This document shows positions 1 to 9,846 of a stretch of DNA of 64,000 nucleotides, one piece after another. Both the position numbers and the translations under genes were made by a program. Position 1 is the first letter of the stretch. Every line of letters starts with the position of its first letter. Origin of the DNA: Thalassia testudinum (Eukaryota > Streptophyta > Magnoliopsida > Alismatales > Hydrocharitaceae); the NCBI GenBank assembly GCA_037157565.1, contig JAZHRO010000039.1:42718001-42782000 (forward strand). The letters are read 5' to 3'. Below the pieces are notes generated by a model. It searched no databases, was not told where the DNA came from, and saw only the letters and a list, made by a program, of their open reading frames with translations.

Positions 1-1699
1 TCTGACCTGGGCATGGTGTTGCCTGGAGCAGCAGGTCGAAGGAGCTTCGCTGCTCAGCAATGGCGATGGCGGGTGCGACACCTGTTCATAGAAGCACGAC
101 CTCTCGGCCTAATCAGATATGCGGAGAACCTTCACCGTGGCACGGCGAAGGTGGTCGGAGGGTTTGCAGTGGACGTGGTGGAGCAAAAGGGTCGCCCTAG
201 GTCAAACTGCGGGCGGAGAAGTGGGTGTGCTCGGTGGATCTGCAGAGGGCGTTTGGTGGGAAGTGGAGGGGTGGAAGAGGATCAGGGTGAGGAGGCGGAG
301 GTTATGCACAGGTCGGCGAGCCGTGTGGGGTACTGGAGCGATGGGAGCGGTTCGCCGGAGTTTGGCCGGAGGTGGAGAAGGTGAGGGTGATCGGTGGGAA
401 ATCGGGGCCGATAGTAAGGGTTTTCAGTATGGAAAAGAAAGAGGGGAGGAAGAAGAGAAGTTTTACCTATTAAGCTGGATGAAGAGGGGTTGGCGCAGGC
501 GACAGTCGTATCGATTGTCGCCGGAGAAGAAACTGCCCAGAGGAAGGGGCGGCGGCGAGGAAGGGACCGGAGAGGCGCCAGCTGGGTGCGGCGTGACGCG
601 GAAAGATCGAGGGAAGGTAACCCTGCTGCTGGTAGTGCGGCAGGGCGACGAGGAGGAGGAGAGGTCGCCGGAGCAAGGGGGCGTCTGTCGGAGTGGGAAG
701 GGAGGAATTGAGGGGGTGTCTCCGTCAGATCCGAGCTGCCCAGAACGGCGGAGCGACGGGGGTATTTATAGGGGCAGAATCAGAGAGGAGGGCGGAGGGA
801 GACGACGTGTCTCCCTCGCCGGAGGACGCCGGAGGAAGGAGACCCATACCGTCCGTGCGTTCGCACGGGCGGTATGGGCGGTCGCAGCACTCAGGGGGGT
901 GTCCCTGCGGTGGCTGACGACGCAGGGTACCCCCCATTGACTTGCCAGGGCCCCTCCCTCACCCTGCGCGACGCCATGCTCCGCGCAAGGTCGTCGGAGC
1001 ATGGCGCTGCTCAGGTTTTGCAGGAGGGACCTAAATGCAAAGAACGAAGGAGAGTTAGGGGCCAAAATGTGAGGGTTCAAAAGTTGAGGGCCAAAAAGTA
1101 AATATATGAGGACCAAAGTGTAAAGTTGGTCAAGAGGGTTTCTTCTTAGGCCCAAGTTTTTATATATGACTAATTATGACCTAAGGATTTTGATGGTGAA
1201 TTTTATTTCTAGATTAAACCTTGTTTGACCGGTCAATTTACGTAAAAACCCAAATTAAGTTGTTAATTGGGCATGGTTCTCAATGTAGGTCAAAATGGGT
1301 TTCTAAGGCCAAATTGAAAGTCCTAAACCCTAGAGATTATTTTTATATGAATTTTAGAGGGTTTAGTTGATTTTTACCTTACCTCGAACCACGTGAATTG
1401 AAGTGGGTTTGTTTTTAGGGTTAGAGGTTGTCATTTAATTCCTTGGAGTTGCTGTAGCCCTTATTGAGTCATTTCATCCCACTTTTCTTCTTGTTAGGTT
1501 GTTTTAACCTATGTTTGGACCCTAAGTTACCCTATTTTCAGATCAGATTGGTGAAATTGCATTTTTACCCCTCAGTTTATGTTTTCTTTGCAAACTCAGA
1601 ATCTCTCTGAGCCAAGCCTTTCTAAGGTTATGTAGGAGCTTTTATTCTCTGCATTAGGTCAAAATGAGCTAGTTATGACTCATGATGAGGTTCTCATCA
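1..1699 (-). repeat. A1 3' LTR, truncated by the window edge
   Basis: This matches the right-hand LTR copy 10,972-12,570 almost base for base. Its inner boundary is the CA at 1,698-1,699 (TG on the minus strand) next to the polypurine tract. On the minus strand the LTR opens with a short inverted repeat, TGATGAG-AAC-CTCATCA. A TATAAATA box on the minus strand lies at 763-770. About 93 bases near 555-650 are missing from the 5' LTR copy, between short similar GGCGRCGAGGA sequences. Plus-strand ORFs here are by-products of GC-rich LTR sequence. Confidence 0.93.
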
Positions 1700-1712
1700 T
1701 ACCCCCATGCCT
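1700..1712 (-). other. A1 3' polypurine tract
   Basis: On the minus strand the bases directly upstream of the 3' LTR read AGGCATGGGGGTA, preceded by the small inverted repeat CTAGCAAAAGCTAG. This is the expected primer site for plus-strand DNA synthesis. The same arrangement occurs before the A2 3' LTR (13,865-13,877) and, degraded, before the LTR at 42,421. Confidence 0.85.
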
Positions 1713-2164
1713 AGCTTTTGCTAGTCCCTTAGCAAAAACTTAAGGTTTCAACCCTTGTTCTAGACCATGAAGTTCTTTAATAGCTTCAGATGAGTGCTTT
1801 TTCATTTAAACTTAGATTAGGTTAGAATGCTGACCGTAGGCTTAAAAGGTACTCTAGTACCAATCAAGATCCAAATCTGTCTAACCTCAGCCTCAGTCCT
1901 TAGCAAAGGTTTTTAAGACCCACAAGAACTAACCTAAGGTTTATTGGACTTTGTAGTTAAAGCACCCGTGCTTGAAATGATTTTAGCCCTGGTTCAGTTC
2001 GCAGTGCGTTTTGTAAGAGAGAAAGGTAGAAAATTTTTCTATTTTGGAGAGTTTTCTCTCTCTTTTTCTTTTTAATTCTAGCTTAGGATTGGCTTTTCAA
2101 CACGGTCTGTATCAGATTCCTTGCCCCCATCATCAATCCTCAAGGGTTCCTGGTGATCGATGCT

Positions 2165-2300
2165 TCGAGATAGCACCGCCCATGGCAACCCCCAGAACCC
2201 TGGCTATTGAGATTTCGATATAATCCCATCCATGGTGTTCCGTGGCCGCGTTCAGACCCTGGCAGTTGACACTTCGTGATAATGCCATCCATGGAATCTG
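2165..2300. repeat. Three imperfect tandem repeats centred on CCATGG
   Basis: Three units of about 50-60 bases each carry CCATGG, at about 2,178, 2,230 and 2,288; the first two continue into CCCTGGC(T/A)(A/G)TTGA about 25 bases later. The same triplet occurs in A2 at about 14,340-14,460. Conservation in two elements that differ elsewhere suggests a cis-acting RNA or DNA role. The overlapping 96-codon minus frame (2,430-2,140) is open in both copies but has no recognisable domain. Confidence 0.6.
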
Positions 2301-2328
2301 AACCAGCAGGGTGCTTACATGCCCCCAG

Positions 2329-2348
2329 TAGGATATGTGAATATCCTA
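2329..2348. other. Perfect 8-bp hairpin in the 3' cassette
   Basis: TAGGATAT, a four-base GTGA loop and ATATCCTA form a perfect stem. The identical structure is at 14,491-14,510 in A2. It lies directly after the CCATGG repeats. Confidence 0.7.
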
Positions 2349-2977
2349 AGAGACAAGCACCAAGGAGATGATATTTTGTTACGCATCTTTGAGGGGATTT
2401 CCTGCCTTTCTGCACTGGGAACTCGTCCAAATCAACTTGTGTTAATCGGTCGCTCTTATTCTAGGTGTACTTTTCAGAATTTTTTCGACGCTTCTGCGTG
2501 ATTTTGATTTTTACGCTTGCTGAACCAGGCTGTGTGTGAGGTTAGGGTGCTTAGGTTACTGAGTCCCGTAAACCAGAAGTTAGTTAGCGAGGTCAAATAC
2601 TCCCTAAGCCTTGGACCTAGTACTTAAGCTTTTCATTTTCCTCAACCTCTTGAGGATTGTCTAGATCTTAATGGGTACTAAGAGTCTATCAAGAATGCCT
2701 ACGGTTTGCGTTCTTACTAATCTTACCAAGCACTTTTCATTTCTTTTCTTGAAAAAATGGTCTAGACTAAGGTTAATTCCTTAGCTTCTTACTAATGACT
2801 ATTACTCTTTTCTTTCATCTTTTTGTGCTCCTTTTCATTTTGTTTCTTTTCCTTCTCCTCAAAATTTCCTTTCTCCTCTTATTCTTTTTATTTTGAAAAA
2901 TTTTTAATTTTTATGGTGTTTTTGGTATATGTGAATTTTTTGTTTAAAACCTTTTTTTTCTACAAGTTTTGCACTTA

Positions 2978-2992
2978 TACCCCCCCATGCCT
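2978..2992 (-). other. Internal polypurine-tract-like sequence
   Basis: On the minus strand this reads AGGCATGGGGGGGTA, almost the same as the terminal tract at 1,700-1,712 but about 1.28 kb upstream of the 3' LTR. The preceding CAATGAAGACATTGC is also conserved in A2 (15,146-15,160) and in the third family at 41,397-41,410. Similar G-rich boxes after pol are a known trait of the Athila/Tat group; use as a second priming site is inference. Confidence 0.65.
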
Positions 2993-3262
2993 AAAACTTG
3001 CAATGTCTTCATTGTGATTTAGGGGTTTTTATTTAGTTAATTTATTCCTTAAGACAGATATTTTTGTGAGTGAATGGGTCGGGATGAATTCTGCGGACGA
3101 TTTCTAATCTCAGATGCATGCATCTGAGGTGGAGTCGGCTGTCTTAAAGGGTGAACCTTAAGTGCACAATGGTGTCAGAAAAAAGGTTTTAGATTTTCAA
3201 GAAATGACGGGCTGCCTCCCGTTAAGCGTTGAGTTTTACGCCATCGGCCGGGCGCAGTAAGT

Positions 3263-6200
3263 TCAAGGGTAATGGAGGGTGAGGGATGATTCAGCCGAAT
3301 CATTAGAAGTCACATCAATGAACGGTTTGAGTCTCTGACCGTTCACGATGAAAGGTTTGGAATCATGGCTGAGTGGACTGATTTCAATTGCTCCATTTCC
3401 AAAAACCTGTCGGACTAAATACGGTCCGACCCACTTGGACCTCAGTTTCCCCGGGAAAAGTTTGAGTCGGGCATCAAAGAGTAGGACCTTTTGACCAGGA
3501 TGAAAGATCTTTCTCGATATGTGCTTGTCGTGGAAGGTTTTAATCCGCTCCTTGTAGATTCACGAGTTCTCGTACGCGTTTAGGCGTAATTCATCGATCT
3601 CGCTGATTTGGAGTTTTCTGTGGGTTCCAGCCTTGGAAAGATCTAGATTACAGTTCCGTACTGCCCAATAGGCTTTATGCTCCAGTTCTATGGGAAGGTG
3701 ACATGCCTTTCCGTACACCAGTCTAAAGGGAGACATGCCCAATTGGGTCTTGTAGGCGGTCCTATAGGCCCACAATGCTTCCGGAAGTCGGGACGACCAG
3801 TCCTTCCTGTCAGGCCGAACAGTGACTTGCAGGATTTTCTTGATCTCCCGATTTGATAGCTCAGCTAGACCATTTGTTTGGGGGTGGTAAGGAGTAGAGA
3901 TTCGGTGAGACACCCCATATTTGGCCATCAGTGACCTGAACTGAGCATTTGTAAAATGGGTCCCCCCATCAGAAATAATAGCACGGGGAATCCCGAACCT
4001 TGAGAAAATGTTTTGATGTATGAACTTAAGAACAATCTTGTGATTGCAGGTTCAGGTCGGTATGGCTTCGATCCATTTGGACACATAGTCCACCGCAAGC
4101 AGAATGTACTCGAAACCATCCGAAACAGGAAAGGGGCCCATAAAATCAATCCCCCATACATCGAAGATTTCGCATACGAGAATCGGCTGCAAAGGCATCA
4201 TGTCACGATGGTTCATGTTGCCCAAAGTCTGGCAACGAATGCATGCCTTGCAGTGACTGTATGCGTCTTTGGAAAGTGTAGGCCAGTAGAAGCCACACTG
4301 GAGGACTTTGGATGCAGTTTTATGCCCTAAGAAATGGCCACCGCATGCCTGGTCATGGCAGAAAGATAGGATATTGCTGATTTCCTCTTCCGGGACGCAT
4401 CTCCGAATAATTTGATCAGCACCTATGCGGAAAAGGTACGGGTCTTCCCAAATGTAATACTTGGAATCAGAACGCAATTTGTCTTTCTTGGCCTTCGGCC
4501 AATCAGACGGTGTCTGATGAGATGCCAAGTAGTTTACTATATCAGCAAACCATGGAAGTCTAGTACCAACAGAAAGCAGGTGCTCATCAGGAAAATGTTC
4601 CGTGATGGGTCCGGAAGGGTTGATGATCTCAGAAGGAAGACGGGACAGATGGTCGGCTACCACATTCTGCCTTCCCGCCTTGTCGCGAATCTCAAGATCG
4701 AATTCTTGCAACAGCAAGATCCAACGGATTAGTCGGGGCTTCGCGTCCTTCTTGGCAAGGAGATGCCTTACAGCCATGTGATTCGAGTAAATGATGACAT
4801 GGGAACCCAGAAGATACGATCGGAATTTTTCAAGGGCAAATACTACGGCTAGCAGCTCTTTTCCGTAACCGTATAGTTACGCTGAGCCTCATCAAGTGTC
4901 TTGCTAGCGTAGTAGATGACCACGGGTTTCCCGTCAGCTTTCTGTCCCAGGACCGCTCCTACAGCGAAGTCAGACGCATCGCACATGATCTCAAAGGGTT
5001 GAGACCAGTTAGGGGATTGTAGGATAGGTGCCTGGGTGACTCGGTCACGCAGGTTTTCAAAGGCTAGTGTGCATTCCTTGGAGATTTCAAAAGGTACATC
5101 CTTAGAGAGAAGAGAAGTCAAGGGGCACGCGATTTTCGAGAAATCTGGAATGAAACGGCGGTAAAAATCGATGTGCCCTAAAAAGGAGCGGATGTCCCTG
5201 ATTGAGCTAGGTACGGGAAGGCGAGAAATCAGATCAACCTTGGCTCGATCCACCTGGATGCCTTTTTCCGAAATTGAGTGTCCCAGGACAATTCCCTCAG
5301 GCACCATGAAATGGCTCTTTTCCCAAGAAAGAACCAAGTTTACTTCAATGCATCGCCTGAGTATCTGGACCAAGTGTTGGAGGCAATCATCAAAAGATTC
5401 TCCAAAGACTAAAAAGTCATCCATGAAGACTTCCAGGAAATCACCTACTATATCTGAGAATATGGCAAGCATGCACCGCTGAAAAGTAGCGGGTGCATTG
5501 CAAAGACCGAAAGGCATCCTTCGGAAAGCATACGTTCCGAAGGGGCAGGTGAACGTGGTCTTTTCTTGGTCCTCAGGATGGATTGCCACCTGGTTATAAC
5601 CGGAGTACCCGTCAAGAAAGCAGAAGAACCTATTTCCCGCTAGTTTCTCGAGAATTTGATCAATGAAGGGCAGTGGGAAATGATCCTTCTTCGTGGAGGA
5701 ATTAAGTCGGCGGTAATCTATACAGACTCTCCACGCATTGGCTAATCGGGTAGGAATGACTTCTCCGATTTCATTCGTTATGGTGGTGAGTCCTGCCTTC
5801 TTAGGCACAACCTGAATTGGGCTCACCCAACGACTATCGGAGATCGGGTAGATGATCCCGGCATCTAACCACTTGATGATCTCCTTTTTCACGACCTCCT
5901 GCAGATTAGGGTTTAAACGTCTCTGCATTTCACGAGAAGGTCGTGCGCCCTCTTCTAAATAGATATGGTGAGTACAATAAGAGGGGCTTATTCCAGTCAA
6001 ATCATCGAGAGTCCACCCGATGGCTCTGCGATGTTGCTGGAGGACAGCAATCAGACGGGATTCCTGTTCGGAATTGAGGGTGGAATTTATAATCACAGGA
6101 AGGGTCTGATTGGAACCGAAAAAGATGTATTTCAAGTGAGCAGGAAGAGGCTTTAACTCGAGGATAGGGTTATTAGCAGCAGCGGGTGGTTCAGTGTAGA

Positions 6201-8805
6201 TGTGAGGTTCAAGGGTAGGAGTTGCTGGGTTGAGTATGTCTGGATTCGACTCTTCTGTTTGCGGGTCAAGATCCTTCTGTGGTTGATGAGGCATAATCGA
6301 GTCATTCTGGAGGTGTGACTCATCAACCAAAATCCTAACGTCACAAATCTGTTCGATGACACCGCAATTAATTCCTTGTTGGGCCTTAAAGATATCAATT
6401 TTTAAGGTTTAATCTCCAAATTTAAGCTCTATTTGGCCCTCCTCATAGGAGATGTTGGCTCTAGCAGTAGCCAAGAAAGGTCTCCCTAGAATGATTGGTG
6501 TATCCCTAGGGTTTTTAGGCACGTCCATATCTAAGACTATAAAGTCCACTGGGAAATAGAAATCCCGCACTCTTACGATAACATCCTCGAGAATCCCTTT
6601 TGGTGACTTTATAGATCGATCTGCTAATTGTAATGTCACCTCAGTTGGTTTTAGCTCAGATTCTTCTAGATGGTCAAGTAAGGATGTGGGTATCAGGTTT
6701 ATGGATGCACCCAAGTCTAGCAGAGCTCTATCAAATTGGGTATCACCTATCTTGCAGGAGATCAGGGGAGTACCAGGATCTTTTGCCTTGGGTGGGAGTT
6801 TACTGAGGATTACAGAGCTGGCTTGCTCTGACAGAACAATTGGGCTCCCACCCTTGGTTCGCTGCTTACGCTGGGGTGTACACACATTCTTTAAAAATCG
6901 TGCGTAAGATGGTACGTGGCAGATTGCATCCATCAAGGGGATGTTTATGTGGACCTGCTCAAAGAGCTTGACCAGGTCCTCCTCAGGTGCCACGGGCTTG
7001 GTGGTCTTCTTTCCCTTGGTCAAGGCCTCGGGAAACGGGATCTTGGGTGGTTCTTCTAGGATAGGTCCAGGTTGTGGATCTGGGATAGGGGTGGGGACGT
7101 CCTGGATTACTGTCCTAGGCTTGGGATCACTACCAAGCTTCGAGTGGTTTGGATGAGGTGGGTCTTGGGTTTCCTTACCACTACGGGTCATTACGGAATT
7201 AAGTCCTACCTGGTTTTGGTTGGGATTGGGTAAGATAGCTTGCTGCTGGTAATCTGCAAAAGAAGTGGAGGCCTCTATCCCGTCAGGTGAAGGAACAGAG
7301 GGGGCCTGATAAATCATATGGGCATAGCCCGGGTTTGGGTTGATAACGCGCCGCTGGGTGGGCACGTTATTGGGATTAGGCAGAGGTTGGGAAGGAAGAG
7401 TACCTGGCTGGCGAGAGTTTGCCAACTGGGTCAATTGGTTTCGGACCTCTGTAAGTTCGTCCTTGTGTTGTTTCTGGATAGCCGCATTCGTTCTTTGAAT
7501 GTTAGCCAGGGTCTGAAGGATAAGGGACATTTGATCTTGATTTGGACCAGATGGATAAGTAGGGTTGGGCCGAGGCTGAGGCGGCTGGTAAGGACGAGGA
7601 GGTTGTGGGCGGGGTTGGAAGGATGGTCTTTGGGTTTGGGAATTTCCCGCCCACTGAAAGTTAGGATGGTTACGCCATCCAGGATTATAGGTGTTGGAGA
7701 ACGGGTCGTTCTGGATGGCGTTGAGGTCCTCGCAGGTCTGAGGAACCTCCAGAGAGTTAGAGAAAGAGGGAATGGAATTCCCCTGGCAGGTGTAGAAGGA
7801 ATCGGAAGGACCTCCAGGCAAAGATTCGGATGATGGGTCCATCCTAGGAGAAGATCGATGGAGAATGTTTTGTACAGTTTCCCTTGTGGAAGGAGGCTGT
7901 GCGAAAGGGTTATGCACAAAGGTGGCTCGCTGCAGATGCTGAGTCAGCTCATCCACCTTCTTTTCGATAATCGAGACCTTGTCCAATCGACTGGCCATTA
8001 ACTCCAAGTCGACTGATGCGGACAGGCCCTGCGCCTCGTGTGCTCCCCTGAGATTCGTCGCTGCGCGGGTATTCGTCCTGTCGAATAATCCCATGGAGTC
8101 ATTGTTGATGGAGTTCTCGCACATGTTTTCGAGAATCTCCCACACGGTGTCTTCATGTTGACCCATGATATTTCCTCCGCAGGTTGCATTGACGAAAAGA
8201 TGGATGTCCTCACGGAGTCCCTGGTAAAAAGATTGGACCTGTTCCCATTTAGGAACTCCGTGATGGGGGCACTTTCTCATGAGATCCTGAAAATGATCCC
8301 ATGCCTCATGGAGAGGTTCCCCTGTTTGTTGGGTGAAATGTGTAATCTGATGGCGCAAGGCGTTGGTCCATCCAACAGGGAAGAACTTTTTCAGGAACTC
8401 GGACTGAAGTTCTTCCCAATTGTTGATCGGTCGGGTCTGAGTTTGATACTAATGGGCGGCCTTGTCCATAAGAGAAAAGGAGAACATCTTCATGAGAAGA
8501 ATATCCCGATTTTGTGCATCTGACCCGAAAGTTTGGGCCAGATGCTTTAGCTGTTTGATGTGCTGGAAGGGATCTTCAGAATTAAGCCCATGGAATTTAG
8601 GTATAGCATAAATCATATTGGGCTTTAATTCAGAATCAAGTCCTCCTGTCAGGATTCTGACTCGAGGCTCGATGGCCACCGCAGCAGGATTATAATGGTC
8701 CCGCATCATGGGACGCTGCGGTGGGTGCACAAAGTTTTGGAAGAGGTCGTTGAGTCGCTGGAGCTGGTGCTCCAGATTGTTTTCTTCCTCAACTGGTTGA
8801 GCCAT
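3263..8805 (-). pseudogene. A1 gag-pol polyprotein, decayed (Athila)
   Basis: One minus-strand frame of about 1,848 codons would encode, in order, Gag (ATG at 8,805; retrotransposon gag domain), aspartic protease (DLGASINLIP near 6,700), reverse transcriptase (VPKK, then FMDD near 5,430), RNase H (CDASDFAVGA), zinc-finger integrase (HHCC near 4,250-4,390) and the integrase core with its D, D and E (GIDF, SDGG, LAE). Five lesions break it: stops at 8,449-8,451 (after the motif DKAAH), 6,409-6,411 (between protease and RT), 4,052-4,054 (after EAIPT) and 3,560-3,562 (after AYENS), and a one-base loss near 4,861 just after the RNase H motif TEK. The frame resumes after each. The reading ends at 3,263-3,265. 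Each stop fits a C-to-T or complementary change, so decay rather than programmed recoding is likely, though the 6,409 stop lies where a recoding site could be. Confidence 0.93.
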
Positions 8806-9825
8806 GATGGGGGAAGAAGAAGAACTTGGTTCTGCACAAACACGGGCGTCGAGGCTTGGCCTTGACGAGAGTGAATTTCTAAAGGAGGTCTTAAGGATGG
8901 TCTTAAGGACCTCCTACCGTACATGCACTGTTGGAAGAGATGGGTTTAGAAGGTGCTGGACCCAATCAAGACACCCAAAAATGTGTTGGGTGACTATAGA
9001 GGTGCGGGGCAGATGGACCCCTTGATCAGAAAGATCGACCACCTGAGAATTACCTGGGCAGCCAGAGAGGGTGTCCCGCAAAGACCCCTACACGGTAGAG
9101 CGTCCCCACGGGTTACAGGGTTTCCCCCACCTGACCTCTCTTGTCACTGCGGTTCTAGGTAGACCAGAATGGGGATCTTGACCTCTTAAGTCTACCAATT
9201 TTAGTTCAAGAGCAAGGTGCTTAGGGTTCCACTTGAACTTTAGTCTTTTAAGTGCAAAGAGTGACCTAATTTGAAGATTAGTTGACCCAAATGGTCAACT
9301 TTACCTGCCAGTTTTGCTTATTAGGTCTTGTCTTTTAGGGTTCAAGTGTTTAAAGAGCCAATCTTATTTTAGGGTTTCTTTGGATAGGTATTTTCAGATA
9401 ATGGCTTGGGCACACTTCTTTTAAGGTTTCTCAATTCTTGTTTAAGAAGTGTGTCTCTAAATTCCTAATGTTGAATCTTATGTTGGCTCTATTTGGTCCA
9501 GTTAGTTCTTTGGTGGGTAATTAGGGCTCAAGCAAAAATGTGTTAACCCCTAAATACCCTTAATAGTGTATAGGAATAATGGGTTGAAAACATGCAACTT
9601 CTTATGGTTTACTAAGTATAGAAGACAGGTTAGCCCTATATTGCTTGTTCTTTTCTTTTCTTCCTCTTTAGAGTTTAGGGGTTAATAGCGAGAGGAAAAA
9701 ATTTACCTGTCCTCAGAGTGGTTGTCGTGCAGTTGCTTGTCTTCTTGATTTCCTGTAGCTGCACAAAAGAGAGGAGATTATCAGAACTAAAAAAAAAGGA
9801 ATGTTTACCTCTAGAATAGCCATTG
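8806..9825 (-). other. A1 5' leader (primer site to gag start)
   Basis: This is untranslated leader of about 1 kb on the minus strand. The part nearest gag (about 8,840-9,170) is strongly conserved in A2 (about 17,400-17,710), including a block around ACCCAATCAAGACACC and GACCCCTTGATCAG. Position and conservation in a non-autonomous partner point to packaging or dimerisation signals. It contains the two hairpins listed next. No coding frame is supported. Confidence 0.75.
8847..8914. other. Two stem-loops upstream of A1 gag
   Basis: Hairpin 1 is CGTCGAGGC / GCCTTGACG (8,847-8,855 and 8,859-8,867; 3-base loop, one mismatch). Hairpin 2 has a 13-bp arm starting AGGAGGT at 8,882 and a matching arm ending ACCTCCT at 8,914, with one bulged base and a six-base loop. 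A2 has equivalents at 17,406-17,422 and 17,440-17,460 with different loop and stem bases but pairing kept. Confidence 0.7.
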
Positions 9826-9844
9826 CTCCCCGGCAACGACGCCA
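9826..9844 (-). other. A1 primer-binding site (tRNA-Asp type)
   Basis: On the minus strand, directly after the 5' LTR, the sequence reads TGGCGTCGTTGCCGGGGAG. Apart from one base this is the complement of the 3' end of plant tRNA-Asp, the usual Athila primer. It fixes the element's direction and its inner LTR boundary. Confidence 0.88.
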
Positions 9845-9846
9845 AC

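Larger units (their letters stand above)
1713..3262 (-). other. A1 3' non-coding cassette between pol and LTR
   Basis: These 1.55 kb lie between the pol stop codon and the polypurine tract, where some Athila elements carry an env-like gene. I see no long open frame. The stretch is conserved over its length in A2 (13,878-15,413), so it probably acts in cis. It holds a CGGG-AGGCAG-CCCG stem-loop just after the pol stop (about 3,208-3,225), an internal polypurine tract (2,978-2,992), three imperfect CCATGG-centred repeats (about 2,165-2,300) and a perfect hairpin (2,329-2,348). Confidence 0.75.

Noticed and set aside
119..940. Plus-strand 273-codon frame (and its copy at 11,081-11,788)
   Set aside because: It lies inside Athila LTR sequence, antisense to the element, in GC-rich DNA with few stops, and is frame-broken in the other LTR copies.
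2140..2430. Env-like gene in the Athila 3' region
   Set aside because: Only a 96-codon frame is open; no signal peptide, membrane segment or glycoprotein-like feature is seen.
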